Source: Mucidula mucida
Lineage: Eukaryota; Basidiomycota; Agaricomycetes; Agaricales; Physalacriaceae
Direction of reading: 5' to 3'
NCBI GenBank assembly: GCA_015501055.1
Contig: JADNYV010000149.1
Location: 28,819 to 92,818 of the forward strand
Length of the DNA stretch: 64,000 bases
Positions 46,926 to 58,518 of this stretch are shown piece by piece. A model generated the notes under the pieces. The model was not told where the DNA came from. It did not search any database and was given only the letters and a program-made list of their open reading frames with translations. Within the stretch, counting starts at the first letter, position 1, and each line of letters starts with the position of its first letter. A program made the translations under genes and the position numbers.

Positions 46926-48026
46926 CCTATGCTTGTTAGATCACACAAGGTTAGGTCAAAACTGGACCCCGAGGGCCCCATCAATTCAGCGTATCGTAAA
47001 GTGCCTGTATATGAAGTGTACATACTTAATACATGAAGATGTATCTACTGAGGGAGAGGTGGGAGGGGACACAAAAATGCGGAGCTAACTGTGACCAGAT
47101 AATACAGGTTAGCTGGAGGGAGTGAGAGGGTGCAGAGAGCGCACCTGTGACCAGATAGCTCACAGAATGTCCTTGAAAAGGAGTCCTTTGGAAAGGAATG
47201 GGTATCTGGGCACAAAATGGGCATCAGCTCTGAAGAGCTGGATGTGAGACATTGGCACATACTGGAAGCAGGGAGAGCAGCGGGAGCGCTAGCGCTCTGG
47301 GCCCGGAGCGGACACTTCCAATAGGGTTCTAGGGTGCCAGTACATCAGTCCTGAGCAAGAGGACCAAGTAGAGCGAGTGGTGCTTGCCTGGGAGAGCAAA
47401 AGTGTGAATTCCCTCAAAATGGGCACTTTGGACCTGTCTGGACTGGTTTTGGGCTGGGTAGGCGGCTTCAGACAGTGCTCTAGAGGTGTATGGCATCAGT
47501 CCTGAGTAAGAGGACCGGAGGAATCACAAACTGCTTGTCTCTGTGAGATGATGATGGTAAGAGACAAAGAGGCAGAGTGTGTGAACTCTTGCCTAAACCT
47601 CCCAGGGCGCCCTGTGAGTGGCCTCTGTTGTTACTACAACACCAGACACAGGCTGGGTAAGTCCAGGAAGAGCCCAGAGAGTGGGCTGGCTGCAGTAGAA
47701 GCAGCAGAGAGCAAACATGATACAGCTTTAGAGTGAAATGAGTGTTTAACTCAATTAAAGCTGTCTTATTGAACTTTCTTGTGTAGGGAGCTGGGTATAG
47801 AGGTAAGGAGATGTGTGGAGTGTGCAAAGGCCTCTGAAAACGCTCCCTACCCTTGGAATCCGCGTTTACATCGAATCTTGCGTTTTGTAAACATCCTTTT
47901 GCACCTCCATCCATCCCTCTACTACACACACACACATAGCATAGTAGGCACTTTACGATACACTGAATTAATGGGGCCCTTGGGGTCTAGTTTTGACCTA
48001 ACCTTGTGTGATCTAACAAGCATAGG
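46926..48026. mobile_element. 1.1-kb element with 81-bp TIRs, superfamily unknown
   Basis: Inverted repeats at 46926-47006 and 47946-48026 start CCTATGCTTGTTAG and match over 81 bp with four mismatches, all transitions. No transposase is encoded. I see no convincing target duplication (only TT on each side), so the superfamily is open; long TIRs are common in Mutator-like elements. The interior has short direct repeats such as CTGTGACCAGATA and CATCAGTCCTGAG. The left ~440 bp recurs at 62703-63153. Confidence 0.75.
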
Positions 48027-50385
48027 TTGGCTTAACAATTAAAGTGGAGAAAATCTTGCAGAGAGGCCTTAACGAGCTCCCATGCTCTGACACAGTTTGG
48101 TGAACACGGCCGAGTCCTAGCTGTGTGAGGCCACCGAGGGAGGTAAAGTTGCAGGGTGCCATTCTAATTCGCGAGAAGGGGTGCCACAGTGTAGGGAGCG
48201 ATGAAAATGCCGTAGAGGATCGACAGGACAGAGAACCTAAGGCAAATGTGCTCAGGGGCGTATACTGTCAGGCCACAAGTCAGTCTTTCTCAGTTGCACG
48301 GCATATATAAGAGATCATACCAAGCAAGTAGTTCAAAAACGCGTTGATCGGCACGTTACTGAAGATGATGCGAGCGGGCAGAGCAAATATTCTTACGGGC
48401 AATTAGTGTCAGGTCTATAATTTGTTAGCTCAATTTAAGATAACAATGATAACGCACACACAAGCTCAAGAGTGGGGTCGTGCATCTCCGAGTGTGATTT
48501 TGCATGATTTGCGGGAACATAGTGTGGGGCGTAGCCTTTTCAGCTGATGGAATGTTGGAAGAGTGGTCATCCTGCGCAAAATCAGTCGTATCACACGTAT
48601 ATATGCAGCAAGATACATGTACATGGTCATTTTTGTTTAGGGCAGGCTAGTAAGTAAACAAGCAACGGACAAAGGCGAGGCATGACTTACACAAGTAGAC
48701 TCTAAACTCCTGTCAAAGTTGTCGCTTCGCATAGGTACTACATTGACCAGACAAGCAAGGGGGATCTGACTCAGTGACTGTGATACTGGATCAATTTGTC
48801 GAGCCCACAGGAGCGCTGCAGCAAGCTGCAGCTGGTACGTGTGTTAAGCGCGACACCAGAGCGCTGTAGGTCTGTGCGGACATGTGTCATGTTAACACGC
48901 CCAAATCCATATTAGTGCTGGTCCAAAGTCGCGCCCGCCGCCCCGGAGGCTGGAGCAGATCCAAGGACGGATGCCATCACAGATCCAGCCAACTATGAGG
49001 TAGAGTTGGTAATAACACGGCCGTTACGGCAGTGAGGAAAATGGTGAAGTTGGCTAGTGTTGTGGTGGTGGTGGAAGGAACGAAGCAGACACAACTTACT
49101 AGCAATTGCAAGCAGAAGTCAACGATGGCGTTGTTTGGCTAGGACCTTCCAGTCACGTGATGTGATCACAGACCGCAAAATTTGATTAAGTCAACCTTGG
49201 GACAATCCCACAGTCCTACAGTCCGACCTCGAACTCTTTGTGTCTGCGTGTCTTAACGCATATAGGGTACCTCGCAGACCAACCTTATCCAGCTAAGGGC
49301 ACCTCCGGCTTCTGGACAGTGGAATATTATCAACCATATTTTTAACATTGATACAAATGTTGTACGTGCACTACTGGGCCGCTCCATTACGCTGGGTTGT
49401 TTCAGGTCTCGCTCTGATGTTATGATTCCCATCTCTACTTGTCAACAAACGCGAAGACAACTTAAAAGCACTGCTTAGCAAGGTGTTTAGTGTGGATCTT
49501 GAAATGGTGCGTTTGCAAGCCTATTCGTCAACGAAGCTGACACCGTCGTTTTTAGGCCGAACAGAACAACACTGAGACAAAGTCGCGAGTGTCCTATTCC
49601 TCTGATGCCTCCCCGCCAACCCATCTCCCGCGCCTCAGCAAGATTATACGACCAGACACGCCAAATTTACCACCAAGCTTGCCATTATCGCTTGTATTCA
49701 ACGTCCTCACACTCCATTGTCATCTCCGCTACCCGGCAGCCAGCCATCATCGTACCTGTGTGTAGCAATTATTTGGGCCACAGGGATTGCAAAGAGGGAG
49801 GCATCAAAGGATCAACTTTGATGTTTTGCGCTAGGTGGCCTTTGACGCATCAGGTAGGCTCTAGTATTGATGATGAGTAGACAACCAGACATCATGAAGA
49901 CACGCTCAATGCGCTGACCATTACAGCGGAGTGTTTGTCCATGCTACCCGAGATCCGACATTATTCATTTTGACGTGTATTATTAGAAAGCCCGCACACC
50001 GACTACTCAAGAACCCCATTAATATTATAAAGTATTCCCCATAATTGACGTCAAATAAGTTGTAAGCCTTCTTTCGTGCGTTCATGGCATACCAATACTG
50101 AAAACGGTGCATAGGCTTCTATAAGCATGGATGGCATTTAAGTGACCAAGACCGAAACAGGACTTAGGTACATTAGCACTCTCACCGCGGCATTTGATGC
50201 GCGGCCAGGCCGCTTCAACTTTGACATTTGCTTCTATGGTACCTGCAGACCAACCGGGATCACCTCTTCCAGGCGTCGAAGAACGTCGTTGACTCCTACG
50301 TGCATCTACGGAAACTGTCAAAGGACAATGAAGCGTTGAACAAGTACCACACATATCGGCGCGTACGCTATTGGGCATCCTTCGT
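48027..50385. other. No gene recognised
   Basis: Short frames exist on both strands (for example 48125-48310 and 49605-49880, plus) but none has a recognisable domain or splice chain. I looked for the missing helicase continuation after the TIR element and did not find it. Confidence 0.35.
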
Positions 50386-50389
50386 CAAA

Positions 50390-50741
50390 GGGATTCATGA
50401 ACTGATGGTCAACACTCCCACAAACCCTGCATTTCAGACGCTCTCAACGCATCCCCCAAGAGGACGCCGTGTCCACCCCCGACACCCAGGAAGAGGCGAC
50501 CACGAAGAGGACACAACACCAACAAAGAGGTCCCCCACCGTTCGTCAACGATGCAACAATTCCCAATAAAGCAGTCTATTTGTTTCAGGTTCCCGCTCGT
50601 GCGGCTGTATGTCAATTCATAATGGTGAAGCAGGATGGAACGAGGGTACAAGGCCTCATCCAAGAGAAGTCAGAGGCGCGAGAGACCTACGATGCGGCCT
50701 TGGCCGAACTGACCAACGTCCACCCTATGCTGTACCTATAA
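50390..50741 (+). pseudogene. VIT-domain fragment
   Basis: The frame ending at 50741 encodes DATIPNKAVYLFQVPARAAV then CQFIMVKQDGTRVQGLIQEK and ARETYDAALAE. The Y.FP.PA.AAVC.F...DG....G.I.EK..AR..YDAA pattern is the vault protein inter-alpha-trypsin (VIT) domain, usually followed by a von Willebrand A domain in fungal proteins. Here the sequence ends at a TAA about 20 residues later, so the VWA part is absent. The start is not ATG and 5' exons were not found. Confidence 0.6.
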
Positions 50742-50958
50742 TATAATACAGCACTCTTACAAGAGGGCACTGTATTGCAATACTTGCTGTAACTGAGACC
50801 ACTCTAAATGGCGGGTACTTATTATAATACAGCCAGGTCCGTATCATAATATGGGTAGAGCGGCGGCAGGTAGCACTGATGCAGCAGCCTCTGTGCCGTG
50901 ATGCCGTGTGTAGTGAACAGTGCCGGCGGTCAGTCCTTTCCGATATAAATCATGGGCC

Positions 50959-51395
50959 CGTCCATATCTGGATATATCCGCGCCCGCCCGCCCGTGCAGC
51001 GCTCCCGCCACATATCCCTGCCACCACCAACCCAGAAAGTAATGGCCAATTTGTATAGAACCCCCGCGCGGTCCAGCCACGGCTCAGATTTGTGGGGAGT
51101 AGCACTGGTCGCAACAAATCACGGGGTCATCCCAAATGGGATACCATCCGCCCCGCCCGTTCATTCAGCGCATCCGCCACACATTCCGGCCATCCGGCAC
51201 CCCTAGCAACTCAGAATCAATGTGCAATTTGCCACCACAGTAGTTGTGCGGCTCAGATTTGTGGTGAGCAGCACTGGTCGCGACAAATCACAGGATCATC
51301 CCAATTTGGATCTATCCGTGCCACCCTTCTATCCAGCGCGTCCATTACGCATTCCTGCCAGCTAGCACCCGCCGGTTATCAAGACCAACTCAGTC
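50959..51395 (+). repeat. Tandem repeat, about 169-bp period, 2.6 units
   Basis: Units start at about 50959, 51127 and 51296. Anchors are CTCAGATTTGTGG at 51083 and 51252, and TCATCCCAA at 51127 and 51296, each 169 bp apart. Every unit has a Cys/Pro-coding CCGCC-rich section followed by CACTGGTCGC.ACAAATCAC. No gene is evident. Units have diverged but remain aligned. Confidence 0.75.
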
Positions 51396-51399
51396 TAAC

Positions 51400-51940
51400 C
51401 CGACTCACGCTCTCGCTATCACCCTCCATATTGTAGATCTGCCCCCAGTTGCACAGCCCGGTCCAATTTTACCAAACACCAAGCAGACACGTCACCCGCG
51501 GAACTTGCCGCGGGCAAGTTTGATACCGCCCACTGTGACTCAACCATCCTTTTGAATGAAGTCTCTCGCTGCTCACCAACCATTTTTTGCTAACTCTTTT
51601 ACAATAAGTAACATTTTCGTTGTCCTGGAACGCCATCTAATGGCCTCAGACACATATGGCACTGTTTCTGATTGTATCTGACCAACTTCTACTTCAAGTA
51701 CAGGCAACTTCCTTCCTAATTGAGCGTTGTACTTAGCAAATTTGTTGCCCAAGATGGGCGGACAGGCGGAAACTGCGCCTGGTGGACACAACTCTATTGC
51801 AGTGAAAAGACATGTATATAAACAGAAATTGTATCTATCTAAGAACTAGATTGAAGTAAAAATGAGCTGGATGCAGGCGGATGAAGCAATACGGTCAGTC
51901 AGTGTCCTTGCTCCTCAAGCGCTGTAAGGCATCCAAAATC
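51400..51940. other. No gene recognised
   Basis: A 72-codon minus-strand frame at 51791-51573 contains GNKFAKYNAQLGRKLPVLEV without a recognisable domain. The rest carries no coding signal I can support. Confidence 0.25.
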
Positions 51941-51942
51941 AG

Positions 51943-52951
51943 CTAAGCATATTGAGTAAGAGATGTGAGACTAACCTTCGATAATGGTGCATTCTCCTTT
52001 TCAAGACCGGCTTCAGTTGCAGTACATTTTGCCAATGTTGAAGCCCTGGACGCTTTCCGAAATGTGGTGTGCCTGATCATGTTGTCCAGTGCCCATGTCA
52101 CATCCATCCCAGTCCTCACGCCACGCTGAACCACCAATGTCCGTAAGATCTGAGACAGCCTCCCCCAACCACAATAGGACCCCAATCACAAGAGTCATCC
52201 CGTTCCTACCCAATTTGTCTTGGAGACCATCCCAGTTGACTACATCTGGCTTGATGAGCTTACCGTCTTGAAATCGGGTAGTCGGCTGCAAAGATTGCCA
52301 CCACTTCCAGAACGTTGGAACGAAGAGATTGAGATTGCCGACAGACCACTTCTTGGCCCAATTGCGGTGCAGTCGCATGAAGTCCGCGACCACCGAGGGA
52401 CAATGGTCTGTGCCTAACTTGATTTTGCCATCATTGACAAAGCCGGCCATCTCCTCGAAGACCAACAGCGAGTTGATTAAGCTGATCCAGACCGTTCCCC
52501 AGGCAGAACCTCGCCTCAATGCCTTGAAAGCCTGTTTCAACTCAGGCCAGAAGTTTGAGTCATCAACGTTGTCCCACTTGAGAGCGGCAATGTCATCGCG
52601 AAGCTCCTCCTTGACATGCATCTCAGCAAGAGGAGCAATGGACCCGTCACTGTCTCCACCAACGCTATTAGTTGATGCTGATTTCTCAATGTTTGCTGTC
52701 GAAACAGCGGCTGAAACGGTGTCAGAAGTGATGACAGCTGGATTGGCGGAGACATTGGAACCATCCATAGTTGGGTTGGTAACAGCACTGGAAGCGGGGG
52801 AAGTACCGCCAACGGCAGTGGCGTCGGGGGCGGTGATGGCAGATTTGGCAGCGGGGGTGGCAACGGAAGATCCGGCGGTGGTAGGGGCGGTGCAAGCAGC
52901 GGCGGGGGAGGTGGCGGTCTCGTCGATGTCACTCTCCGGGGCGGTGATGGC
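51943..52951 (-). pseudogene. Trp-rich basidiomycete protein, 3' part (cut by Ty3 copy 2)
   Basis: The frame contains Thr/Ala/Ser-rich repeats (TSPAAACTAP, AGSSVATPAA), then an ordered domain: FWPELKQAFKALRRGSAWG, VVADFMRLHRNWAKKW, FVPTFWKWWQSLQP and LLWLGEAVSD. The F...WWxWWxxLQP pattern is one I recall from a large agaric family of unknown function. A one-base shift near 52110 separates DWDGCD from VTWALDNMIRH, the usual C-terminal block, so the gene is also frameshifted. The 5' part lies beyond Ty3 copy 2 at 61950-62702. Confidence 0.6.
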
Positions 52952-53473
52952 TGTTATGAATCGCCATATTTTCAATCTTATTATATCTTATTGGGGGGCT
53001 TGTCTTATCAACCAACGGACTGTTTCATCATCTGTTTTGTCACTGATCATACTCCTTTTCATTACCGAAGCCGTACTCATGTCAGACACACGCCCAACAC
53101 ATGGATGACATCATACATGCCGATACCCCATGGACTCCCTATTGTATACACACCACCAACACTTGTAGCACACATGGTCGTTTCAGTATTATTACTTACA
53201 TGCAGTTACCACTTGTATTTAATGATTTCACGGACTAGTAGCATACAAGACTGGGTCAAGGGCGTGGAGCATCCCTAGTGGAAACACGTATGGACAAGGA
53301 GTCCCAAACACAGACTTACTAGTATATAAGCAGTAGTGTAGCATCATTGTACTTTAGTTCCGATCTTGTTTATACACCTGGCCTAGCCTAGTTCTACGAA
53401 CGCGAACACTCTCTTTCCCTAAGTCTCTCTGTGGTACCTGATTTAGTCATGTGGCTATAGTCAGTTGCTAACA
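52952..53473 (+). repeat. 5' LTR of Ty3 copy 2
   Basis: The 522-bp LTR begins TGTTATGAATCGCC and ends GCTAACA. TATATAAG at 53323-53330 is the probable promoter box. The sequence immediately after it (GAAGATTGGAAC) is where the primer-binding site should lie, but I could not match it to a tRNA end. Confidence 0.95.
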
Positions 53474-53656
53474 GAAGATTGGAACTACTTCTACCACCTA
53501 CCACACATCCCTGATCGTCGATCAGCACTTCGCTGTTTGATCATCGCACATTTCCCCATCCCCTTTCCTGTTTACAGATCGACAGATTCCTAATTCCAGC
53601 GCACGTCCACATACGTGTGTATTGGTCCCAGTAGCGCCGGCTAACAGTTAGAGATA

Positions 53657-56600
53657 AGATAGGCGCAGTCCGCAAGTGACGACATCACGTGATGTGTGAC
53701 GATGTGACGGTAACGGCGCGAAAATTCTGGCGACCGCTTTCCAAGTGTGGCGTAGCGTGACTGAGCTTGTGCTACGGAGCGAACTCGATTCTGTACAGTT
53801 GAGAAATGTAATAGAATTAATTAGAGGAAGATACATCATTGTAATTAGGCAGTTTTGGCATGTCTTTGGCATAATCGGGAGGAAGGGTACGATGCCCACG
53901 GAACTTTTTGTTGGTCCATGCAGCCTCTGCTGCGCTAAGCTTCTTTGAATAGGCATTCAAAAAACAAGAGGAACACGTCGCAAATCTGATCAGAAAGCAT
54001 CAGTAAAAATGTCAAATCAAAGATTGATGCCCACCTTCGGATTGACGCCAACGGGACAGCGTCAAGTGCCTTGATGATGTTCTGATGAAGAACATCCTCA
54101 CGAGATGACAGAGGAAGCATTCGATAGATCCGTTTTGCGTATCCCCAGCACTGCTCGATGCAGTTTAGCTCCGGGTGGTATTTGGGAAAGAGAGCCATGA
54201 CTTCTGTGCCTTAAAATCAGGCTCTGAGTACATGACTTTTCGCAGGCAGCAGGTGGTGGTAGAATGGTTGTGGCATGTGAATGATTGCTTGTGTTTCTTG
54301 CCATTCTCGTCCGTTGTCGTGATGCCGCATTCAAGGGAAAGTGATTTCGGATCGGGCAGTGCATGTCCGTGAGCGCGTCGCTCAGAGATGAGCTGGATCA
54401 TACCCTTAAAGCTGCCATCCTCATTGTAAAGATGCTGTGGAGTCCCGTCTTGAAAAGTTGTGTCACGCATGCGATGCTGTGTTGTCTCCTGCCCGCGCTT
54501 GACCTTGTTGAAATTGTGGGAAGGTCCGGCAGTCATCTTCATGGCACTGAGAGCATCCGGTGCTTGTGCAGAGTGAATGGTGGCATTGTCGTATGCAAGA
54601 ACATGACGCTCGTCAGGATAGTCGCGATCAAGAATATCCATTGCCCGGGTGGCCTGGGCAACAATGTGTTCAACGGTTTGATATCCATCACGGTTTTTTC
54701 CTGCTCGATGAAGGACGCGCGCGTCTTCAAATGTGCTGGATGAGGATCAGGAAGCGATCTGCTGATGATCGGAGATTGCTCACCCGTCATTGCGTGGCTC
54801 TTTTGACCGGAGCCATCCATAATCAGGCGAAACAAAGTCTCCGACCATCTCACTTGCACCCTCTCCCTTCGGATTGATCTCTGCTTTCGCACCAGCATGC
54901 CTCCAGCCAAGTTTGCGCCGGTCATGCGCATAAAATGTTGATTCGTCATGACGCCAGATTACGACAATGCGCCCATCGCCGTACTTTTCTGCACGTTCTT
55001 TTGCATCAAGCTCGATGGTGGCAGTGTCCATAGGTTTTCCATCAGCATCTTCTCCATCCCAATATTGTCCACAGAGCTCGAATCCCTGCCATGTCGGAAC
55101 AAAGATGTCTTGGCGATAAGCGCGTACATCCTCTCGCTCATGCCCATCCGAATATTGCTCTCTCTTTTCTTCTGTCCATCGATATGACATCCGAATCATC
55201 CAAGATTGAGCAGTCCTCCTGGAGATTGTCTTCTTTACCCGGAGACGCACCTGAAACAATGGACCAGAGACATAACAAACAATATCGTCAGCGGACACCC
55301 ATTTCCCAAGGGATTGGAGATGGAGATGGATATTGTTGGCAAGATCCTCATCACGGTCCAGAACAGATGCATTTTGTGTGCCCCACTTGGAGAGTGGAAG
55401 CTTTGTCTTGTCCTTGCAGAACCTTGCTGACCATTTGCGTAGATTCCGAGCTAAAGCGGGGCCCTTCAACGAGCACTTATCTGCGACCTCCAACGACTGC
55501 GCTATCCATCCTTTCATCCCAGCTTTCTTGTACAGGCAAAGCAGCTGCAGCATCAACCCAAGTCGTGTCAGAACAACACGACCCAGTGCTGGAGGGCTTT
55601 TATAGCCACGACCAGTCTTCCAACGTGTTTCAGAATATCAGTGAGATTGACAATCCCTTCCTCAACCTCTTCAGCTGTCGGAACTGACAGTGGTGCAGGC
55701 TTGCCCGTCCCAACCTCCTCTGCTCGCAAATCAAATGAATCATCAGCGTGTACAAACCACTCCTTAGGACTCGGGCGCGCTGTCGGGGGAGTGAACTGGG
55801 ATGACGGGTTTGCTGGTGCGGATGCCTGAACGGGTGTAGGCCCAGCCGGTTCCAACTCTGATGAGTTGTCCTCCTCGTCATCATCACCGAGTCCAAGCTC
55901 ATTAACCAGATCAACTGCAAGTGCATCCAGTCCTTCCTCGGCAAGCTTGTTGGGAGTCATGAAGTCTCGCGGAGCATCCTCAATCTCGAATGTCTCCTTA
56001 TCAAGCCCAGCCATAATGGGATTATCGACGTCCAAATCGCCACCCTCCGGTCAACGTCCATGTCATCTGACATCGGGTCTGAAGAGTATTCAGAAATGGG
56101 AACAGAAGAGGCGAGAGAGGAGACGGAGGATGCACGAGTCGATGATGATGCAGGCGGATGGTGAGAGCTCGAGCCAGTGGCGAGAGATTGCGGGGAGGAA
56201 TCATCGACTGTTCCGAGTCGATGAGGAGAAGCGCGTGCAGGAGAACTATCCTCATCATCACTGTTACTATTTAGTGAAATGACTGCGGTGTTTGAGACAT
56301 TCTTTTTCTTGTAAAAGTCCGTGATTGCAGCTGGCTTGAGTCTGAATCGGATGTTCTCGCGCTCCTCACGCTCCTTTCGGCGCTTTTCTTTGGCATTGAC
56401 CTCCTGCTGGCGGCGTACAGATAGGTCTTTCCCAAGCTTGCGTGTGTGATATGGGCCACGACGATTCAGTGCGGCACTGGTGTGTACGACAGATGTGTCC
56501 TCGACATTTAACCAACGCAGTAAGTCACCCTCTGCCATCAGCGGGACGTCGTCTTCGCCAAGAATGACAAGCTCTTCATCGCTTTCATCAATATCATCGG

Positions 56601-57188
56601 GCATTAAGCTGGTGCTTGGAATGTCGGGGAAACTGAGCTCAGGCTCAGACTCGGGCTCGGGCTGGTGGATCTGTCGTGATTTCTGCCTCTGTCTACATGT
56701 TAATCAGGAATATATGATCAATATGAATCGTACCTTTGTAGCATATGAGCCTAAATTCCCTGCTCTTTTGGATTTCTTAGTCTTTGGCATGCTGACAAGA
56801 TGAATTCAGAGTGGAGAGTTGTGCCACAGCTATATAATCAGCTCCAACTGCCCATGAGGCACCCGTGAGGCCTTAACACAGCCACCACGAGGCTCCAGGA
56901 TATTGCGCCACACTGCGCCACACTTGCGCAAAAATTTTCGAGTAAAATTTCAAAGCTGCCAATGAAAAGGAAATGCTGTTCTGAGCACTTTTTAAAAAAA
57001 GGTTATAAAACTTTTTGTTGAACACATTTATGGATAATTGATGACCCAAACCATGATATAAGATGACTATTAGACCTTCTCTCGGTGTTGATTTGTCCCA
57101 CCATCCCGCCGCCCCCGAGCCTTACGGGCGGGAAGGTCCTGTCACGCTTCGACCACGTGATGTCGTCACTTGCGGACTGCGCCTATCT
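53657..57188 (-). mobile_element. Tc1/mariner-type element, 3532 bp, nested in Ty3 copy 2
   Basis: Perfect 35-bp TIRs (53657-53691 and 57154-57188, starting AGATAGGCGCAGTCC) are flanked by TA (53655-53656 and 57189-57190). The uninterrupted site GAGATAACTGCC is present in Ty3 copy 1 (about 39741-39752), proving the boundaries and the TA duplication. Identical TIRs suggest a young insertion. It carries one spliced transposase gene on the minus strand. Confidence 0.95.
53935..56790 (-). CDS. DDE transposase of the Tc1/mariner element, with frame breaks
   Basis: The gene starts MPKTKKSKRAGNLG (ATG 56790). An intron at 56733-56689 restores the frame into an acidic N-terminal region (PDDIDESDEELVIL) with a basic helix (KEKRRKEREERENIRFR). 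Frame changes near 56030 and 55560 may be damage or short introns. From 55556 comes a helix-turn-helix-like part, then WRHDESTFYAHDRRKLGW (first catalytic Asp). A 48-bp intron (54783-54736) joins to ARVLHRAGKNRDGY and HVLAYDNATIHS (second Asp). Between DFKAQKSW and EVMALFPKYHPEL a frame change occurs near 54205, then NCIEQCWGYAKR supplies the catalytic Glu. All three DDE residues are thus encoded. The ~400-residue N-terminal extension is long for Tc1/mariner. Confidence 0.75.
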
Positions 57189-57603
57189 TAACTGCCTCGG
57201 GTGCTGGAAGTAGCCGCTCTCACGAGAACAAACTTTTGGCAGTTGCACTTCAGTGGGCGCTGTTTACGGGTCAACCCCCGTTCCCAGGAAAACTTTGGCT
57301 TACCTCACACCAGAGGGACGTTGGCTGGGCAACTGCAAACTTGTGACGAGCTCTTGGGCTCCGTAGATACGTAGTCAGTAGTTGGTAAATAGCGTAGACA
57401 GTTACAATACCTACATACTTTACTTACCTTACGATACACACCATCATTCCCCACCCTACCAAGTCCTGGATTCTATTTCAGATCTAGGCGATCCCTCCCT
57501 ATTCATCCAAACCTCTATTCCCTCACCTGTTTCATCAAGATCCGCATCTCCCATATCCCCACTTTCACCCTTTCACTCTCCGATCCTATCACCCCGATTC
57601 ATC

Positions 57604-58518
57604 ATGTCCAACGAAGCACCCAAAACCGCTCATCACGCCGATGTTGAACCCAAAGGCCGATCCCTTGTCAACAAGCCTTATGACTATGACGGGGACAAGT
57701 CCAAGTACAAGAGCTGGTGGCAATTGATGTTCACATATATCCGTGACAAGAAGAACAACCTCACATCTGACTCCGAAAGGATTGATGTTGTTCTTTCCTA
57801 TATCCGAGGAGATCATGTAGATGCATGGGTCCAGAACTACTCGGACCAGAACTTCGACGAGGAAGAAGAGGAATGGACAGTCTCTTGGACAGAGTTCAAG
57901 GAAGATTTGAAGGAGCGATTTGTGGATTTCAACCTCGCGCGAGACGCGCAAGACCAGATTGAGCAGTTGCGCCAGGGGCAAGACACCGCTCAAGATTTCT
58001 TTCAGAAGTTCGAGGTTCTGCTCACTCAGGCAGGATATTTGAAGGATGACGCATTTGTCGTGCAACTTCTCAAGACCAACGTCAACGAGAAGATCATTGA
58101 TCAGATCTATGGCAGCCGAGACGGGTTGCCAGAGAAGTACAAGGATTGGAAGGCACAGATCATTCAGATCGATCAGCTGTGGAGAAGGCGGACGGCGAGC
58201 AAGAGGTCCGGCATGCAGTCCCGGCCCCTAGCTCCGCAGGTGGCTATATCAAGAGCCAATCCTACAAACCCACCCCCGACGCCAATCACACGACGAGATG
58301 CCACCGGTGTTACCTATGGAGGAACCGGCAGGGCGATGGACATCAACAATGCACGTCGAAGAGGACTTTGCTTTAGCTGTGGCGAACACGGCCACGTCAG
58401 CAGGTTCTGTCCGAAGAAGGGTCGACCCCAGACGATTTGGGGGCTATGGACCGAAATGAATAACGAGGAGAAGAAGAAGCTGGCCGAAGAGTTGGGTTTT
58501 GCGAAGCTCCCGCAGTAG
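57604..58518 (+). CDS. gag of Ty3 copy 2, intact
   Basis: I take MSNEAPKT (ATG at 57604) as the start because it follows the leader and matches copy 1; an upstream in-frame ATG (57382) exists but encodes Ser/Pro-rich leader sequence. The frame is open for 304 codons, with WWQLMFTYIRD, YIRGDHVDAWVQNY, RQGQDTAQDFFQKFEVLL and the zinc knuckle CFSCGEHGHVSRFC for RNA binding. It would assemble the virus-like particle. GGGTTTT at 58494-58500 is in the phase G-GGT-TTT, 16 bases before the stop, for -1 frameshifting into pol. Confidence 0.85.
   Translation: MSNEAPKTAHHADVEPKGRSLVNKPYDYDGDKSKYKSWWQLMFTYIRDKKNNLTSDSERIDVVLSYIRGDHVDAWVQNYSDQNFDEEEEEWTVSWTEFKEDLKERFVDFNLARDAQDQIEQLRQGQDTAQDFFQKFEVLLTQAGYLKDDAFVVQLLKTNVNEKIIDQIYGSRDGLPEKYKDWKAQIIQIDQLWRRRTASKRSGMQSRPLAPQVAISRANPTNPPPTPITRRDATGVTYGGTGRAMDINNARRRGLCFSCGEHGHVSRFCPKKGRPQTIWGLWTEMNNEEKKKLAEELGFAKLPQ

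Noticed and set aside
40490..48100. One RecQ-like gene split into two pieces by transposons
   Set aside because: The piece with motif II (40490-40760) lies at lower coordinates than the piece with Walker A (46345-46925) on the same strand, so insertion alone cannot explain the order; they are treated as separate copies.
53474..53500. tRNA primer-binding site after the 5' LTR
   Set aside because: GAAGATTGGAAC could not be matched to any tRNA 3' end, and self-priming could not be shown by eye.
57382..57603. Upstream ATG of gag as the true start
   Set aside because: The added 74 codons are Ser/Pro-rich leader-like sequence; the ATG at 57604 starts the conserved part. Not excluded.
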